Notes under the pieces: generated by a model
What the model saw: only the letters and a program-made list of their open reading frames with translations
What the model was told of the DNA's origin: nothing
The model's database searches: none
Made by a program: the position numbers and the translations under genes
Shown: in pieces, positions 38,501 through 45,945 of the stretch
Position numbering within the stretch: the first letter of the stretch is position 1
How the letters are laid out: each line of letters starts with the position of its first letter
IMG/VR virus record: IMGVR_UViG_3300047557_001693
Location: 28,532-92,531 of that record
DNA length: 64,000 nucleotides
Strand: one strand, 5' to 3'
DNA from: a virus

Positions 38501-39758
38501 TTTTAAAGCATTATTTGGTATAGGTGAACAAGAGTTAATTAATGACTTTACTGAAAAGTTTATTAGAGATATTAATAATACAATGTCTATTAGAGGTAAT
38601 AGGAGAGAGAACATTGGTAGAAATACTAAAAATGCTATGCATAATGCTTATTATAAGCTTTCACCACAAGATAAACTTATTGTTGAAAAAGATAGTGTTT
38701 TAAAACCATTAATTGAAAAACTATCATTAAAAGATAGTGAATTAACAAAAGATGATTATGATATGTATTCACCTATTAAATGGACACCTACAAATGATGG
38801 ATTTGAAGTTAACATATTTAAAAACTTCTTTACTGATGATGGACAATTAAGACATCCTGTAGTTGTTAAGTTTAATAAAAAAGTATTAAAGTCAATAGGA
38901 TTATTTGGATATGAAGTTGTAGAAAAAAATGGTAAGTACTATTCTAATATTATATTTCCTAAAGGATTTAATATATTGTTTGATGATGGTAAAAGACTTT
39001 ACTTTAGAACTGATTTAACTGTAGGTAAAGGTACAGTAAGTAATAATCCTAATGCAGGTGTCAAAGCTGTGTATACACAGACAACTACTATTGGTAATAA
39101 GTTTATAACACCATATGCATTTCCTATTAAAGATCAAGTGCAAGAAGTTGTTAAACCAGAAACTCCAACTCCATCTCCAACTACACCAACAACATCTAAT
39201 AAACCAGGATTACAACCAAGAGCTGGACAAACTACAACAATTAAAACACAACCTGTATCACAAACATTTACACCTGGTACTAAAGATTACTATAAAAATC
39301 TTGCTAAAAATGGAACTAAGTTTCAAATAACTTATGAAGATGAAGTATTTGAGTTTGTAGTAAATATTACTAATACTCAAGTAGGTAAAAAATATATTGA
39401 CTTTATAGAAAATTTTGCTACTGGTAAAGAATTAGCTCTTGGGCAAAAAAAAGGAGGTGCTTATATCCAAGCTGAATCAGTAATAAAATCTTTTTTAAAT
39501 ATTGAAAAAGAAAACTTTAATGAACTTTTAAATGATCTTAAAGACATAAGATTTTTTGAAGTTAAAGATGTTCAGTCAACACCTACAGCTCAACCTACTA
39601 CTGGTAAATATAAAACTCAATTATTTTACATGAGTATAAAAGGTAAATTAGAAGGTCAAAATTTAGATTGGTCATATGAGCAGTACATGGAATGGGCAAA
39701 TAGTTTAACTGATGAGGTACTTGAAAATGAGCTTAAATGTTTTGGGCTTATAAATTAA
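26517..39758 (+). CDS. Giant virion RNA polymerase polyprotein (crAss-like vRNAP) with zincin domain
   Basis: The protein is 4413 residues, about 500 kDa. The polymerase signature is GADFDIDSE with D3276, D3278 and D3280, preceded by IRIPSQDKHSM and an aliphatic stretch. This is the order of the double-psi beta-barrel of multisubunit RNA polymerase beta-prime and of crAss-like virion RNAPs. Upstream are hydrophobic segments (about 75-105 and 160-190) that could help cross the membrane, then coiled coils. A Gln/Pro-rich linker (about 1704-1726) follows, then a zincin HEAFH (1800-1804) with a downstream YEERMADEF. A second Pro/Thr-rich linker is near 4215. The protein is expected to be ejected with DNA and to transcribe early genes. 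The linkers suggest separable or processed modules. Confidence 0.85.
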   Translation: MPEEKLNSSKLIGMMKNSAPSNPVMIADESKYDLGSGFTIDPNPQYATENIEDLYESRAQMQGAADKWGNGIVKLIGKTGTAVVGGVGMIGSVAYNVAGQLEDLWTGVDDTSFKQIYDNDFYNALNKANEAMDEDFKHYVTREAQEYSAFEKMGTANFWSNDFLQGASFVVGAVLTEGAFAAMASVGRLNNLTKAIRAVDKAIGATDNVVGSVGSMMSKSAIRQTGYEAATLGRQMITSAGYESAVEANSFVKDAKEKWLLDFTEKNRREPTAEETAAAMDEIYKVGNSVFGINLIVTGLTQAKSIPGMFSPKLGKMLGSTYNPEKKFLKEIVETATLTDKQLIRAAKNLGKTVDEVKAMPNISKYAILTGGEKFARGAVRGLEGAVFEGGQEGLQKAISYAGEDYLQDRFDPSESEDIIKSGIAGLTKAFGNNAESWTEIFIGAILGSAGGPGPSGSRLKGWQGGIIEAFRDPANSPELNSFIDLANNYAANSEGIMNNYIKHFNLITNSQLKKDNFAEQNDVYNYKSEEAKQMFDYLNMMSKMDRLSEVEEKYLAELNKLTKEQFQERYGYENLTEKDFLKRKTDINLNIKEQIESVKNSRDKASGIYRGGDVDVLDQIAYTVYANKNLSDRKKQMLSEISNTLNKAVSQRTAEISKMANFKEIRDLQYSINQLKNSRVEPQSEQAQVDQIVKLEAELDKLLEKTYNKELKNTAPDAKLAKDFQKFKADVLFHIEDFNSISEDIENVDPIDKADIQKKLDDIGKILNQEQEYAKLFNRLLTREGIQSLEESVNKLKDDIVKEHIELQDYLMFEKFKKEDPNKKLFEAQEQILKQKRKKVNFDVAVSAQVQNTIGQINDMKTLINGLSLEDNMKESLIVSFEKLHEILAKYETIPTEEGKKTFLQNEIKPMFEDFKNRLKFLEIYSPESYNKVIGSEIYTKLNNLIKSLGATTPANSSATLSPVNSDPSRLQTMEWLPSPEVDAIKNTVTDIDEKLNFKIVREDLGEGHPDFALPNNQIGENMVGTGVMVAKGIPELKEMMGDTAPGVKYAIEVYYENTLVGYLNTPNKYRFGQNMDEFNGSPEHLGMLNPKYVMTDEATGEIKASTDGKRFISIYENSVEAFNRLLTQAKDNDKTEFTNEEFTSIYDINFDYSGMRSGNISVDDLTKVANGNTVSNLADIFEDIPDGLPERGMIIFNKYLDKYYVYDPATKTGINIDEKYNHYLNNHFSHALNIIRDNNFAVSALYKIRGKELFTVFKDEALDVDDVNFNEELNNDLDKIIEYVKDLKDKYQLSSLFTKDGNETTLAKYLTEVESKYRFTSLGRNYKLNFIVKKTNDDPVIELQLSVSREGSGFTNVTLAVYNLNRNLIPFSKGAKLSSKSQGFLFNNSALLFTKDGLKYDGKILKTTKDFVNFLNARIKDKLEFRKKGTSEYDENDVYNLSYVDPNTGNQEVAAIQNVKRNLSSEDIVSNLDKFNTVKLPELKVTFTKKSGVIDSEIETAIEKALATTDKTQDKYLTSTLDLLNYTFNNQNEETKNAYRIKYNNAANHLNKLINDRLKFRQQGQQTSVSEIVIGNFKTKFDSTTNLWKIYDLQDNSLGLSFKTKEEAVKELELTEIQQKVQDILLTEDNYLNWSNIRDKSDYDKFEDAVNFLMSNIDQAASKKILTKQDIEDIWSNHKVGRNTKTKDAVISLLLKMQALSTKQPTQQAPPQPPTQPPADDSSSGPLGTFYASDVLSTENEEIAAKRERLLQILPDWISIKDIDTVLEGLSKSGFTYGMFRNSAIYLAKNAPKGVEYHEAFHAVFRVLLTDSQISKILSEARVKYGVPTAEQLKDLKSKSPKYSKLTKEQLTNLYYEERMADEFMDYMQNGKPMKSDSFIKKMFDKIINFIRNMFGLGNVKQPLSSEIEQLFEDIATGKFKSAPKVKQSIIPLDVDAYKLLKNNDNSFMDGKTTNNIINRVFFEVLEFKNNNGYFTQDIIYQFIDSVKNEIYSINNFTDLISKLAETNPSEALRVQNNIMSIYDNIDNDYNKKEVVDVITKMMQMYKFFDYDIDDDLESEKGTELIQKSNQRIGGVDSLSKKLKQYIMFTPSLSDDFGFRLTDNEIRELVSNDSNPIGLRKSFMNYVDGFKLHASMERMLVNTNREQLLNKLYQLTHENMDLDSFYTRLATDIYTDLKLPIPADFKTALLEIPLSQLAKSPYFRMFVSGYNKHKVDSILNRYDKKTGQTKLHRSNLNDVQDNQLKIWYNDFRSSNFMGLSKSVITQAISDINANLLFDKPSRFDSAFNIVKQNLRDVLKLNLSDTYIKLSLFHNNAQLFQQVEPGSEIERIKRLYESYNDIKFLTKDIVLAISSSIKFNSEGNVVAHHFTKSEQELEKDNQDTVEDIELNAANLGSVSRIKDLALANSMFDASASPSTFTNVNNEKVYNHLYPNYITTLSLIVRNKFSKSDFDFIDAFDYNQGFELFKKFMVENNLASSLDDDLILNIYYRQLRNNPILNDKEVRKQFVDNFEVYINDGLKSQSFDASFKGIEYADSFFSLDSRAKILFNLNQYSNVEDNNIDKVVSTTDENDKTTKVRLYPITWTQNEGKSTQWSALAPDQLYVNDIGELNDKALEYYRQLLKSELQRVFEEYKEIIDGAGVIEGYNLIKGNAEAKQKVIDNLTNFNDVDTLLKEASNFRALKLTHFEVLKNINPEMYNKLILNAIQGNLNFDNQLIAGTIFTHHFNEFIDFLKSPDIRIISNIENMLPQYYTKDGGPDINRLKQFFLNYFFNSASLNNIFIGDLNANLKDSTDLFKRYAGPNSAGASQGFGESNIAVFRDIKIDGINTTDAQSMSTMWWYMNQYLPTNGKWNSEIEKIYAKMLKLEDITADELAILQETGNLLNPRKTSAFTFNFYGKTSTAVLSRKEVSYVPENLKEEFEREVVKLLPSSGLIYGTKAFNDQVKLVKSFYRPRRNTEELHNLLNKMEESGIDLAFFESAVKTIKYDIQDINSDGYTYMKINNEFIREQVITDSVKDEIVHGTQLMQLVWSEQIDDSLEVKFNGKNVNIGELRRTYKNLLGWRVTNGFETLYKAIIKNDKANYKVLLESFKQSIIEQGGDPTLLELFNSLGEVPEYNLNNPRTLGMYEKMFMSFISKTVFSRKTAGHKFTLRTDYGHNVIRRADGSVVSRQDYDANPEMFKDYEVTPLRLTQDPKNPNVKYAECKIPMQLASMLEIDENGFITSKAAEMLGIRIPSQDKHSMVYLKVVEVLPAELGPQIIMPKEIIKLSGADFDIDSEFARALEHFMSNGKIIEYGGYLTADSDNVGVAYGEYLESKFNSKEVKVQANYLLKDNAEYNEAVADYDMAKGLLSKADKSDKESIRKLKQVVETLKETIKAYKYEASLQAMEYFKYPASFDAFKDKYEKQILNNVDNFNKGKLSQITPITLEEANNHLLNVEKVFVNNSGNLDSEGNRIAEKPASDDAAKDFMSNFYDVVEDPLVAVDYSTPQAVIKASNANAIGQQNIGIAALANVMFQYFKDNNTDIKDLGTIDSYIANGVRINDLISTVITMAVDNAKEQYAIRFNLTPATQSVFVSMLMLKNDFKFVSALMVQPVLIDYTALESFKKSPIKNKKEEGEIGNNLFDLMAQYDNAESIYNYFPKGITYDILKKAKLYKQKVDNKQELLPDDLTEEQYRSVQKFVINTFSLYHEKTQSMFHFSRVLSLIKGLSSSIGEGIEGINESMERIGIEVKRNSTGELYLDHTPEYKEAMLDPDDASFPIDYLQIINGNSFLRAEVLAFFRTSQLLPKFFLSRTPLAMKMYEDVANNIKYMKTEDSEKLIRLINGYLSVTSFINKYDKDGNLIKFSDLIGTEEANSQLVDILRELKKYPDPVVSKNEFIRFLDYDKITYTGKNNNSLNGKTTYTLKVDSFAKLTPSESRKLTNAFQQLFVSTDPKVKDFANKIVFHILGKDLAMYRNNSYVSFIPPQVLRPFIQQIDTVHSELLTPSPNFKALFGIGEQELINDFTEKFIRDINNTMSIRGNRRENIGRNTKNAMHNAYYKLSPQDKLIVEKDSVLKPLIEKLSLKDSELTKDDYDMYSPIKWTPTNDGFEVNIFKNFFTDDGQLRHPVVVKFNKKVLKSIGLFGYEVVEKNGKYYSNIIFPKGFNILFDDGKRLYFRTDLTVGKGTVSNNPNAGVKAVYTQTTTIGNKFITPYAFPIKDQVQEVVKPETPTPSPTTPTTSNKPGLQPRAGQTTTIKTQPVSQTFTPGTKDYYKNLAKNGTKFQITYEDEVFEFVVNITNTQVGKKYIDFIENFATGKELALGQKKGGAYIQAESVIKSFLNIEKENFNELLNDLKDIRFFEVKDVQSTPTAQPTTGKYKTQLFYMSIKGKLEGQNLDWSYEQYMEWANSLTDEVLENELKCFGLIN

Positions 39759-39767
39759 TTATCTTTG
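39741..39767 (+). promoter_or_regulatory. Candidate Bacteroidota promoter (TTTG, 15 bp, TATCTTTG)
   Basis: TATCTTTG (39760-39767) lies in the gap before the 1895-residue gene, with TTTG at 39741-39744. The 15-base spacer is shorter than the 18 to 20 seen at the two best promoters of this window, so only the -7 box is convincing. Confidence 0.4.
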
Positions 39768-39785
39768 TAAAAAATGATTGTATAA

Positions 39786-42700
39786 ATGAAGTGTGTAAAT
39801 AAATCTCTTCCAGAGTATAAAAGTTTAAAAGAAAAAACTGGACTACCTGATCTTGTTCTATCATCTATTATAACTGAGTTTCAATTTAAGTTTAAGAATG
39901 ATGAATTCCCTTCAATGGGATATATAAACAATAGACCTGCTTTTAATAGAGATGCTGAATTAAACAGATTTTATAGCACAGATTCAGGTCAAACTTTTTG
40001 GATTGGTTTAACTACTAAACAAAAACTAGATATATTAAATAAGTATAGAAAAAAATATCCTCTATTAGAAATTACATTTGAAAGATCATATGGAAATCAA
40101 TATCTAAAATTAGTTGCTTACAATAAAACTGTTAGTGAGCAAGTAAGTAAAGAAGCATTCATGAATTTAGTTAATGATTTATCTAAAAGGTTAAATATAC
40201 CTTATGAGATAATAACTAAAGATGATGCTAAAAAAATACTTGGTAATCAGTATAATGGTGAACCAGCATTTTTTTATAAAGGAAAAGTTTACTTTACAGA
40301 ATTTAGTATAGAAGATCCTATACATGAATTTGCTCACCCATTTGTTAGAGCAATAATGAAAACTAATCCTGACTTGTTTGTAAATATTATGAATGAAGTT
40401 ATTAAAGAACATCCTGATGTTTATGATGAAGTTCAAAAACTGTATCCAGAATATTTTAATAAACAAGGTGAAGTTAGTTTATTAGGTTATGAAGAAATGG
40501 CTGTTAGAGCTATTACTAAATTAGGTATAGGTAATATTGATACTAAAACAGGTAAGTCAGTTTTACAAAGACTATGGGATACTATATTAAACTTTATACA
40601 ATCTATTGTTGGTGGAAATATTAAAATAGGAGATATTAAACCTAATGCTAAACTAAAAGATTTAGCAGATTTACTTACTAGTTTTAAAGGAACTATTAAT
40701 TTAGAAACAACTCCTGTTAAATCAGGTGTACAAGAACTATTTAATAATAATCCTGAACTAGCTTCTATAGGAACTCCTGAACAATACTCTCAATACTTAG
40801 ATACTAAGCAAGCTGATGTAGTATTACCAACAGATAGAATAGTTTTTGGACACCCTGGAATTGGTAAAACTTATTTAAAAGAGAGTGGTAGAACAGATGT
40901 AATTGACTTTGACTCTGACTATAAGAGTAGAATTAATAAGAAATTTAATTTACCTGAAGGATTTAAAGCAAGAAATGATTTTCAAAAAAGTAATAAAGAA
41001 GAGTATCAACAAGCTGTAAGAGAACTTTGGACTGAAGCTAAACAAGAGGCAAATAAAACAGGTAAAAAACTGTTTGCTTCTGATATGATTTTATTAAGGG
41101 AATTTGCCAAAGATTTTGACAAAGTAATAACAATGTCAAAAGAAACCTTTGTAGATAGAGCTAAACAAAGAAATGACTACACAGAGGGAGAAACAGAGAA
41201 ATGGAAAACTTCTTTAGATACTGAAATTTCTAAAATAGATAAATCTAAAGTTTTTACTACTGATAAATATCTTTCTGATTTATTATTAGGTTCTAAACAA
41301 GATATAGAAGGATTTAAAAGTTTTGTAAGTAAATCTCAAAAATCAATTAGTTCTGAAAAACCAATGTTTAACAGAACTTCACAACCTGATAATATATCAC
41401 TAGAACATTCTACTGCACTTGAATATCAAAAAGAAAGACTTGGAGATAATCTTAGTCAAGTTCAATTAAACATTGCTCAAAAGCTTATTAATAAAAAAAT
41501 AAAACCTGGTGATAATAACTATGTTGAAGATACTAATGAGTATACTAGAGCAACAGGTTATTTAAAAACATTAGAAGGTCCTAATGAGCAACCTTCATAT
41601 TATTCTTTTAATGAAGAAGATGAAGGTAAATATGCTGAATACAGAGAGTGGGGTAATCAATATGATGATTTAACTCAAGCTGTATTAATGGGTTATACAT
41701 TTGAAGAAGCACATTTATATGTTTTAAATAAACATGATGATAGAGTAAATGAAGGTAAGGATAATATTGAAGATATTTCTATTCCTGAAAATGTATTAAA
41801 AGATGTTTATGATGAATTAATAAATGTTATTAATACAGAACTTGATGGTTACTTGTTATTACCTCAAGTAATATTTAAATCTGAAAAAAATAAAATTGCA
41901 GGTACAGCAGATATTGTTGCTATATCACCTGATGGTAAGATTAAAATACTTGATGTTAAAAGTTCTAAAGCAGGATTTGAAAGCTTTGAGTATAAAAGAG
42001 AACATAAAAAAGATGGTGTTGCTAATGCTTCTAAGTTTAATAGATATAAAGCTCAGTTGAGTATTTATAAAGCAATGGCTCAAGAAGAAGGATTTGTATT
42101 TGAAGATAATAATGAACTTGGTATTTTCAACATACACTCATTAAGTTCAAATAATAAAACTGTTGATACAGCTACACCAGAAGGTTTATTTTATGTAGAT
42201 GGTTTCCAATATATTGCTGACAAGTTTACTAATAATGTATCTAATACACTTTCAAAGAAAGAGATAGAAACTATTAAGAAAATTAAAATAGCTTTAGAAG
42301 AACAGTTATATGTTCTACAAAAAAATGTTAATGTTAAAGCTGGAGATTTTAAAAAGAGAGAACTTGAAAGATTTAAAGAAGCACTATCAACTATTGAACA
42401 AGCTAAAGTTCTTTACTCATTTGTTAATGAAACTTTCAAAACCTTTGTGCAGAAAGAATTATCTGATGGTAAAATTTTCTATGGTATAAAATATAACATT
42501 AGAACTCTTGCTAATAAAATTGAGAAGGGTGAAGTTACAGGTAATGATGCTTTACAAGAATTATATTACTATAAGTCTCTTGTAGAGATATACAGTCCTA
42601 TCATTGAAAACATTAGTGCAATATTCTCATATAAAGATTCTCCTGAAATGTCAAGTAAGATAGGAGAAATTATAAAAGCATTTAATCAAATTAAGTCAGA

Positions 42701-45473
42701 TTACAAAACATCAGCAATTCCTTTGATTGCAGATATTCTTTTTGAACAAGTTAATCCTGAACTTAATGAAAAAATTAAAAAGTTTATAGATCCTATAAAG
42801 AAAGAAGTTGAGCAATTAAAACAAACTAAAGGTGTTGGTTCTCCTGAATATAAATTTAAGTTAAAAGTACTAGAAAAAAGGTCTTTAAAATTAAAATCAG
42901 AAGAGGGGTTGACTAAAGAATCTATTATTAGAACATTGGAAGAAGGTAGTCTTGAAGATATATCAACTATAGATTGGAGAACTTCTCCAGCAATTAGTTC
43001 AAGCAATGAATTAGTTTCTTTACTAGCTAAAACTCTTAAAGAAAAGTTAGAAAATAATAGACAGAAATCTATTGATTTAGAATATGCAGCTAAAAAAGCA
43101 TTTCAAGATTATGTAGGTGATCAGAATACATTTGATCCAACTAAGGTTAATGAACCATTTTATGAAATTGTAGATGTATTTACTGGAAAATTTGATGATA
43201 CTGGTAAACCTATATATGAACAACAAGCTTACTTTATATCAGATGTAGATCATAATAAGTTTGAAAAAAACTATGCTCAAGCTAAAGCTAAATCTATAGA
43301 ACAAGGTAATAAAGCAGGTGCTTATATGAAAGAGTGGTATAGAGTTAATATGCAATTAAGACCACAAGAAGATGTTACAGTAACTAATCCTTATACTGGA
43401 GAAACTGTAATTATTGAGAAAGGTTTAAATACTCTTTTAAAAGAAAAAATAAGAGATAGAGAAAATGGTATTATTACTGAATCTGAATTAGAATCTTTTA
43501 AAAAATCAATGGAAGGGTATGAGGAAGATGGTAAAGTTTATTACTATAATAAAGATTTATTAATTCCTAATATGTCTATATATAAAAGTAATAAAGTAGA
43601 TTCTTTGTCAGCTAAACAAAAGAAATATTATAACTTCTTAATATCTACATTACTAACATCTAAAAACAGAACTCCTGTATTAAGACAAAATAAATTTAGA
43701 TTACCATCTGTAGCAAAACAAGCATCTGAAAGAATATTTCAAAATGGTGTAATAGATTATATTAAGTATAATATATCAGATACATTTGGTGAAATGGAAG
43801 AAGATATTGATAGATATGGTGAAAAAACATCATCTGGTATTAAAACAGTACCTATATTGTTTTCTCAAAAGATGAATGTAGCAGATATATCTAAAGATTT
43901 ATTAAGATCTGTAATGCTATATGACAGTGCTTCATTAATATATGAAGCTAGAACATCAACACTTCCATTAGCACAATCTATTTTAGATATTGCTCAAGTT
44001 ACTCCACCTCTTTACAGAGATAGTTTATCTAATAAAGTAGCAAATGCTTTTGCTAAAAGAGCAGGTATTGATAATGAGTTTCTAAAAAGTGATTCTAACA
44101 ATGTAGCTAAATTTTTAGAAGCTTGGATTAACACACATATATATGGTGAAACTAATCTTAAACAAGATATATCTATATTTGGTAAAAAGGTAGCATTAGA
44201 TAAACTAGCAGATAGTATAAAATCATTTGCATCTAGAACACAGATTGGTGGTATTAATCCTATTGGTGCAGTAGCTAACTCTTTACAAGCTAATGTTCAA
44301 TTATTAATTGAATCACATGGTGGTCAATATGTTAATAAGAAAAAAATAGCTGAAGGTAAAGCTGAGTATGCTAGAGAAATGGCTAAAGGTGAATTTATTA
44401 AAGACTTTAATAATGGTACACCTACAAGTAAAATAGGTCAATTAGCAGCTATATATGATGCTTTACAAGGAGAATACCTTGATAAGTATGGTAACAAAAT
44501 TACAGCTACAAATGCTAGAAAACTATTTAGTTCAGATAGTTGGTTCTTTTTACATCATCAAGGTGAACATGAAGTTCAAATGAGTATGATGATTGCATTT
44601 TTAAAATCAGTAGAAGTAGAGCAAAATGGTAATAAGATAAATCTATATGATGCTTATGAACTTGATAAGAATGGTAGAATTAAATTAAAAGATGGTGTTA
44701 AACTTCCTGGTAAAAAATCTCAAAATGGACTTATATCTATAACTGTTCAAAATAGATTACATGCTCTCAATAAAAGAATGCATGGTGTGTATAATAGTTT
44801 TGATAGACCTGATATTAAAAAGAATCTTTGGGGAAGATTATTATTTATGTATAGAGATTTTGTTGTACCAGGTTTTAAAAAGAGATATAAAACTTTAGGT
44901 ATAGATAATGAACTTGATGATATTACAGAAGGTTATTATACAACATTTGTTAGAAAAGTAGGTGAGGATTATAAAAAATTAGCAAGACAATTAATAGGTC
45001 TTGAAAAAAGTGATCTTCAAGATTGGGAAAAAGCTAACTTAAGAAAATCTTTTATGGAAATAGGTGTAGTATTTACTACAGGTATATTAGTAATGCTGCT
45101 TACTGCAATGTTAAAAGAAGCTGATGATGATGATAAAAAATATTTACAGTATTTAACATTTTTAACATTAAGATTAAATAATGAAATGGGTATTTATGGT
45201 ACATTTGGTGACCCTCAAACTGCTGGATTACCTAATGTGAAAGAAGTTTGGAAAACATTTAAACAACCTTCAGCAATTATTGGTACTGTAGATAGATTTA
45301 TGAATTTATTATATCAAGTAACAGCTCCTGGTGAAGAATATAAAACAAATAGTGGTATTTGGAAAAAAGGAGATAGCAAACTACTTGCTGATTTCTATAA
45401 ACTAATTGGTATTACTGGAACTAATATTGATCCTGAGAATGCAATTAAGTACATCCAAATGTCTTCAAAATAA
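39786..45473 (+). CDS. Large virion protein with zincin, P-loop and PD-(D/E)XK nuclease-like domains
   Basis: The 1895-residue protein is the last of the rightward arm. Order of visible parts: a zincin HEFAH (180-184) with a GYEEMA segment some 55 residues later; a Walker A motif GHPGIGKT (355-362) followed by VIDFDSDYK, as in small P-loop kinases; a RecB/Cas4-like nuclease core with GTAD (D709) and ILDVKSS (D723, K725); long coiled coils; and one hydrophobic helix near the C-terminus (about 1760-1780, GVVFTTGILVMLLTAML). It follows the RNAP gene as large virion proteins do in crAss-like phages. Ejection into the host and processing of host DNA or proteins is inferred. It has its own candidate promoter. 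Confidence 0.75.
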   Translation: MKCVNKSLPEYKSLKEKTGLPDLVLSSIITEFQFKFKNDEFPSMGYINNRPAFNRDAELNRFYSTDSGQTFWIGLTTKQKLDILNKYRKKYPLLEITFERSYGNQYLKLVAYNKTVSEQVSKEAFMNLVNDLSKRLNIPYEIITKDDAKKILGNQYNGEPAFFYKGKVYFTEFSIEDPIHEFAHPFVRAIMKTNPDLFVNIMNEVIKEHPDVYDEVQKLYPEYFNKQGEVSLLGYEEMAVRAITKLGIGNIDTKTGKSVLQRLWDTILNFIQSIVGGNIKIGDIKPNAKLKDLADLLTSFKGTINLETTPVKSGVQELFNNNPELASIGTPEQYSQYLDTKQADVVLPTDRIVFGHPGIGKTYLKESGRTDVIDFDSDYKSRINKKFNLPEGFKARNDFQKSNKEEYQQAVRELWTEAKQEANKTGKKLFASDMILLREFAKDFDKVITMSKETFVDRAKQRNDYTEGETEKWKTSLDTEISKIDKSKVFTTDKYLSDLLLGSKQDIEGFKSFVSKSQKSISSEKPMFNRTSQPDNISLEHSTALEYQKERLGDNLSQVQLNIAQKLINKKIKPGDNNYVEDTNEYTRATGYLKTLEGPNEQPSYYSFNEEDEGKYAEYREWGNQYDDLTQAVLMGYTFEEAHLYVLNKHDDRVNEGKDNIEDISIPENVLKDVYDELINVINTELDGYLLLPQVIFKSEKNKIAGTADIVAISPDGKIKILDVKSSKAGFESFEYKREHKKDGVANASKFNRYKAQLSIYKAMAQEEGFVFEDNNELGIFNIHSLSSNNKTVDTATPEGLFYVDGFQYIADKFTNNVSNTLSKKEIETIKKIKIALEEQLYVLQKNVNVKAGDFKKRELERFKEALSTIEQAKVLYSFVNETFKTFVQKELSDGKIFYGIKYNIRTLANKIEKGEVTGNDALQELYYYKSLVEIYSPIIENISAIFSYKDSPEMSSKIGEIIKAFNQIKSDYKTSAIPLIADILFEQVNPELNEKIKKFIDPIKKEVEQLKQTKGVGSPEYKFKLKVLEKRSLKLKSEEGLTKESIIRTLEEGSLEDISTIDWRTSPAISSSNELVSLLAKTLKEKLENNRQKSIDLEYAAKKAFQDYVGDQNTFDPTKVNEPFYEIVDVFTGKFDDTGKPIYEQQAYFISDVDHNKFEKNYAQAKAKSIEQGNKAGAYMKEWYRVNMQLRPQEDVTVTNPYTGETVIIEKGLNTLLKEKIRDRENGIITESELESFKKSMEGYEEDGKVYYYNKDLLIPNMSIYKSNKVDSLSAKQKKYYNFLISTLLTSKNRTPVLRQNKFRLPSVAKQASERIFQNGVIDYIKYNISDTFGEMEEDIDRYGEKTSSGIKTVPILFSQKMNVADISKDLLRSVMLYDSASLIYEARTSTLPLAQSILDIAQVTPPLYRDSLSNKVANAFAKRAGIDNEFLKSDSNNVAKFLEAWINTHIYGETNLKQDISIFGKKVALDKLADSIKSFASRTQIGGINPIGAVANSLQANVQLLIESHGGQYVNKKKIAEGKAEYAREMAKGEFIKDFNNGTPTSKIGQLAAIYDALQGEYLDKYGNKITATNARKLFSSDSWFFLHHQGEHEVQMSMMIAFLKSVEVEQNGNKINLYDAYELDKNGRIKLKDGVKLPGKKSQNGLISITVQNRLHALNKRMHGVYNSFDRPDIKKNLWGRLLFMYRDFVVPGFKKRYKTLGIDNELDDITEGYYTTFVRKVGEDYKKLARQLIGLEKSDLQDWEKANLRKSFMEIGVVFTTGILVMLLTAMLKEADDDDKKYLQYLTFLTLRLNNEMGIYGTFGDPQTAGLPNVKEVWKTFKQPSAIIGTVDRFMNLLYQVTAPGEEYKTNSGIWKKGDSKLLADFYKLIGITGTNIDPENAIKYIQMSSK

Positions 45474-45479
45474 AAATCA

Positions 45480-45510
45480 AAAGGGGGGCTAATTTTGACC
45501 CCCCTCTTTT
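45480..45510. terminator. Bidirectional intrinsic terminator between converging arms
   Basis: GGGGGG (45483-45488) pairs with CCCCCC (45499-45504) around a 10-base loop, flanked by A-rich and T-rich tracts on the two sides. It lies between the stops of the last rightward gene and of dUTPase and can serve both strands. Confidence 0.9.
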
Positions 45511-45516
45511 AAACTT

Positions 45517-45945
45517 CTAAGCACCTGTACTTCCAAAACCACCTTCACCTCTTTCAGTAGAAGATAATTCTTCAACTTCTTGAAAGTCAATCTGTGGATA
45601 AGGTAGTATAATTAATTGACCAACTCTATCTCCTGGTTTATAGAATGAAGTATCAGGAATATGTTTAAATCTAAATTTAATCTCTCCTCTATAACCTGAA
45701 TCAATAACACCAACAGAGTTAGTTAGAATTAATCCAGAGTTACTTATAGAGCTTCTAGGAAATAATAGACCTACATATCCTTCAGGAATTTCTACAGATA
45801 ATCCTGTACCATATTCCATATAACCATATTCTGCTCTATCAACTTTAGCTAATGTTGTAGCTGTTAAATCCACAGCAGCATCCCCAGCTTTAGCATATGC
45901 TGGAGTTACTGCATTAGGATCAAGTTTTTTAAACTTAACTATCAT
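45517..45945 (-). CDS. dut: dUTPase (trimeric type)
   Basis: dUTPase hydrolyses dUTP to dUMP and pyrophosphate. This keeps uracil out of DNA and feeds thymidylate synthesis. At 142 residues it has the usual length. All five motifs are present: AGDAAVDL (20-27), PRSSISNSGL (63-72), GVIDSGYRGE (79-88), PGDRVGQL (104-111) and the P-loop-like RGEGGFGSTG (132-141). It is the last gene of the leftward arm. The gene upstream overlaps it by four bases, and ThyX, which uses its product dUMP, lies one gene further upstream. Confidence 0.97.
   Translation of the reverse strand: MIVKFKKLDPNAVTPAYAKAGDAAVDLTATTLAKVDRAEYGYMEYGTGLSVEIPEGYVGLLFPRSSISNSGLILTNSVGVIDSGYRGEIKFRFKHIPDTSFYKPGDRVGQLIILPYPQIDFQEVEELSSTERGEGGFGSTGA

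Noticed and set aside
42701-43006. Leftward ORF inside the 1895-residue gene (also those near 40191, 41925, 32120 and 30497)
   Set aside because: They are antisense to long genes, Ser/Leu/Phe-rich and lack any motif or promoter.
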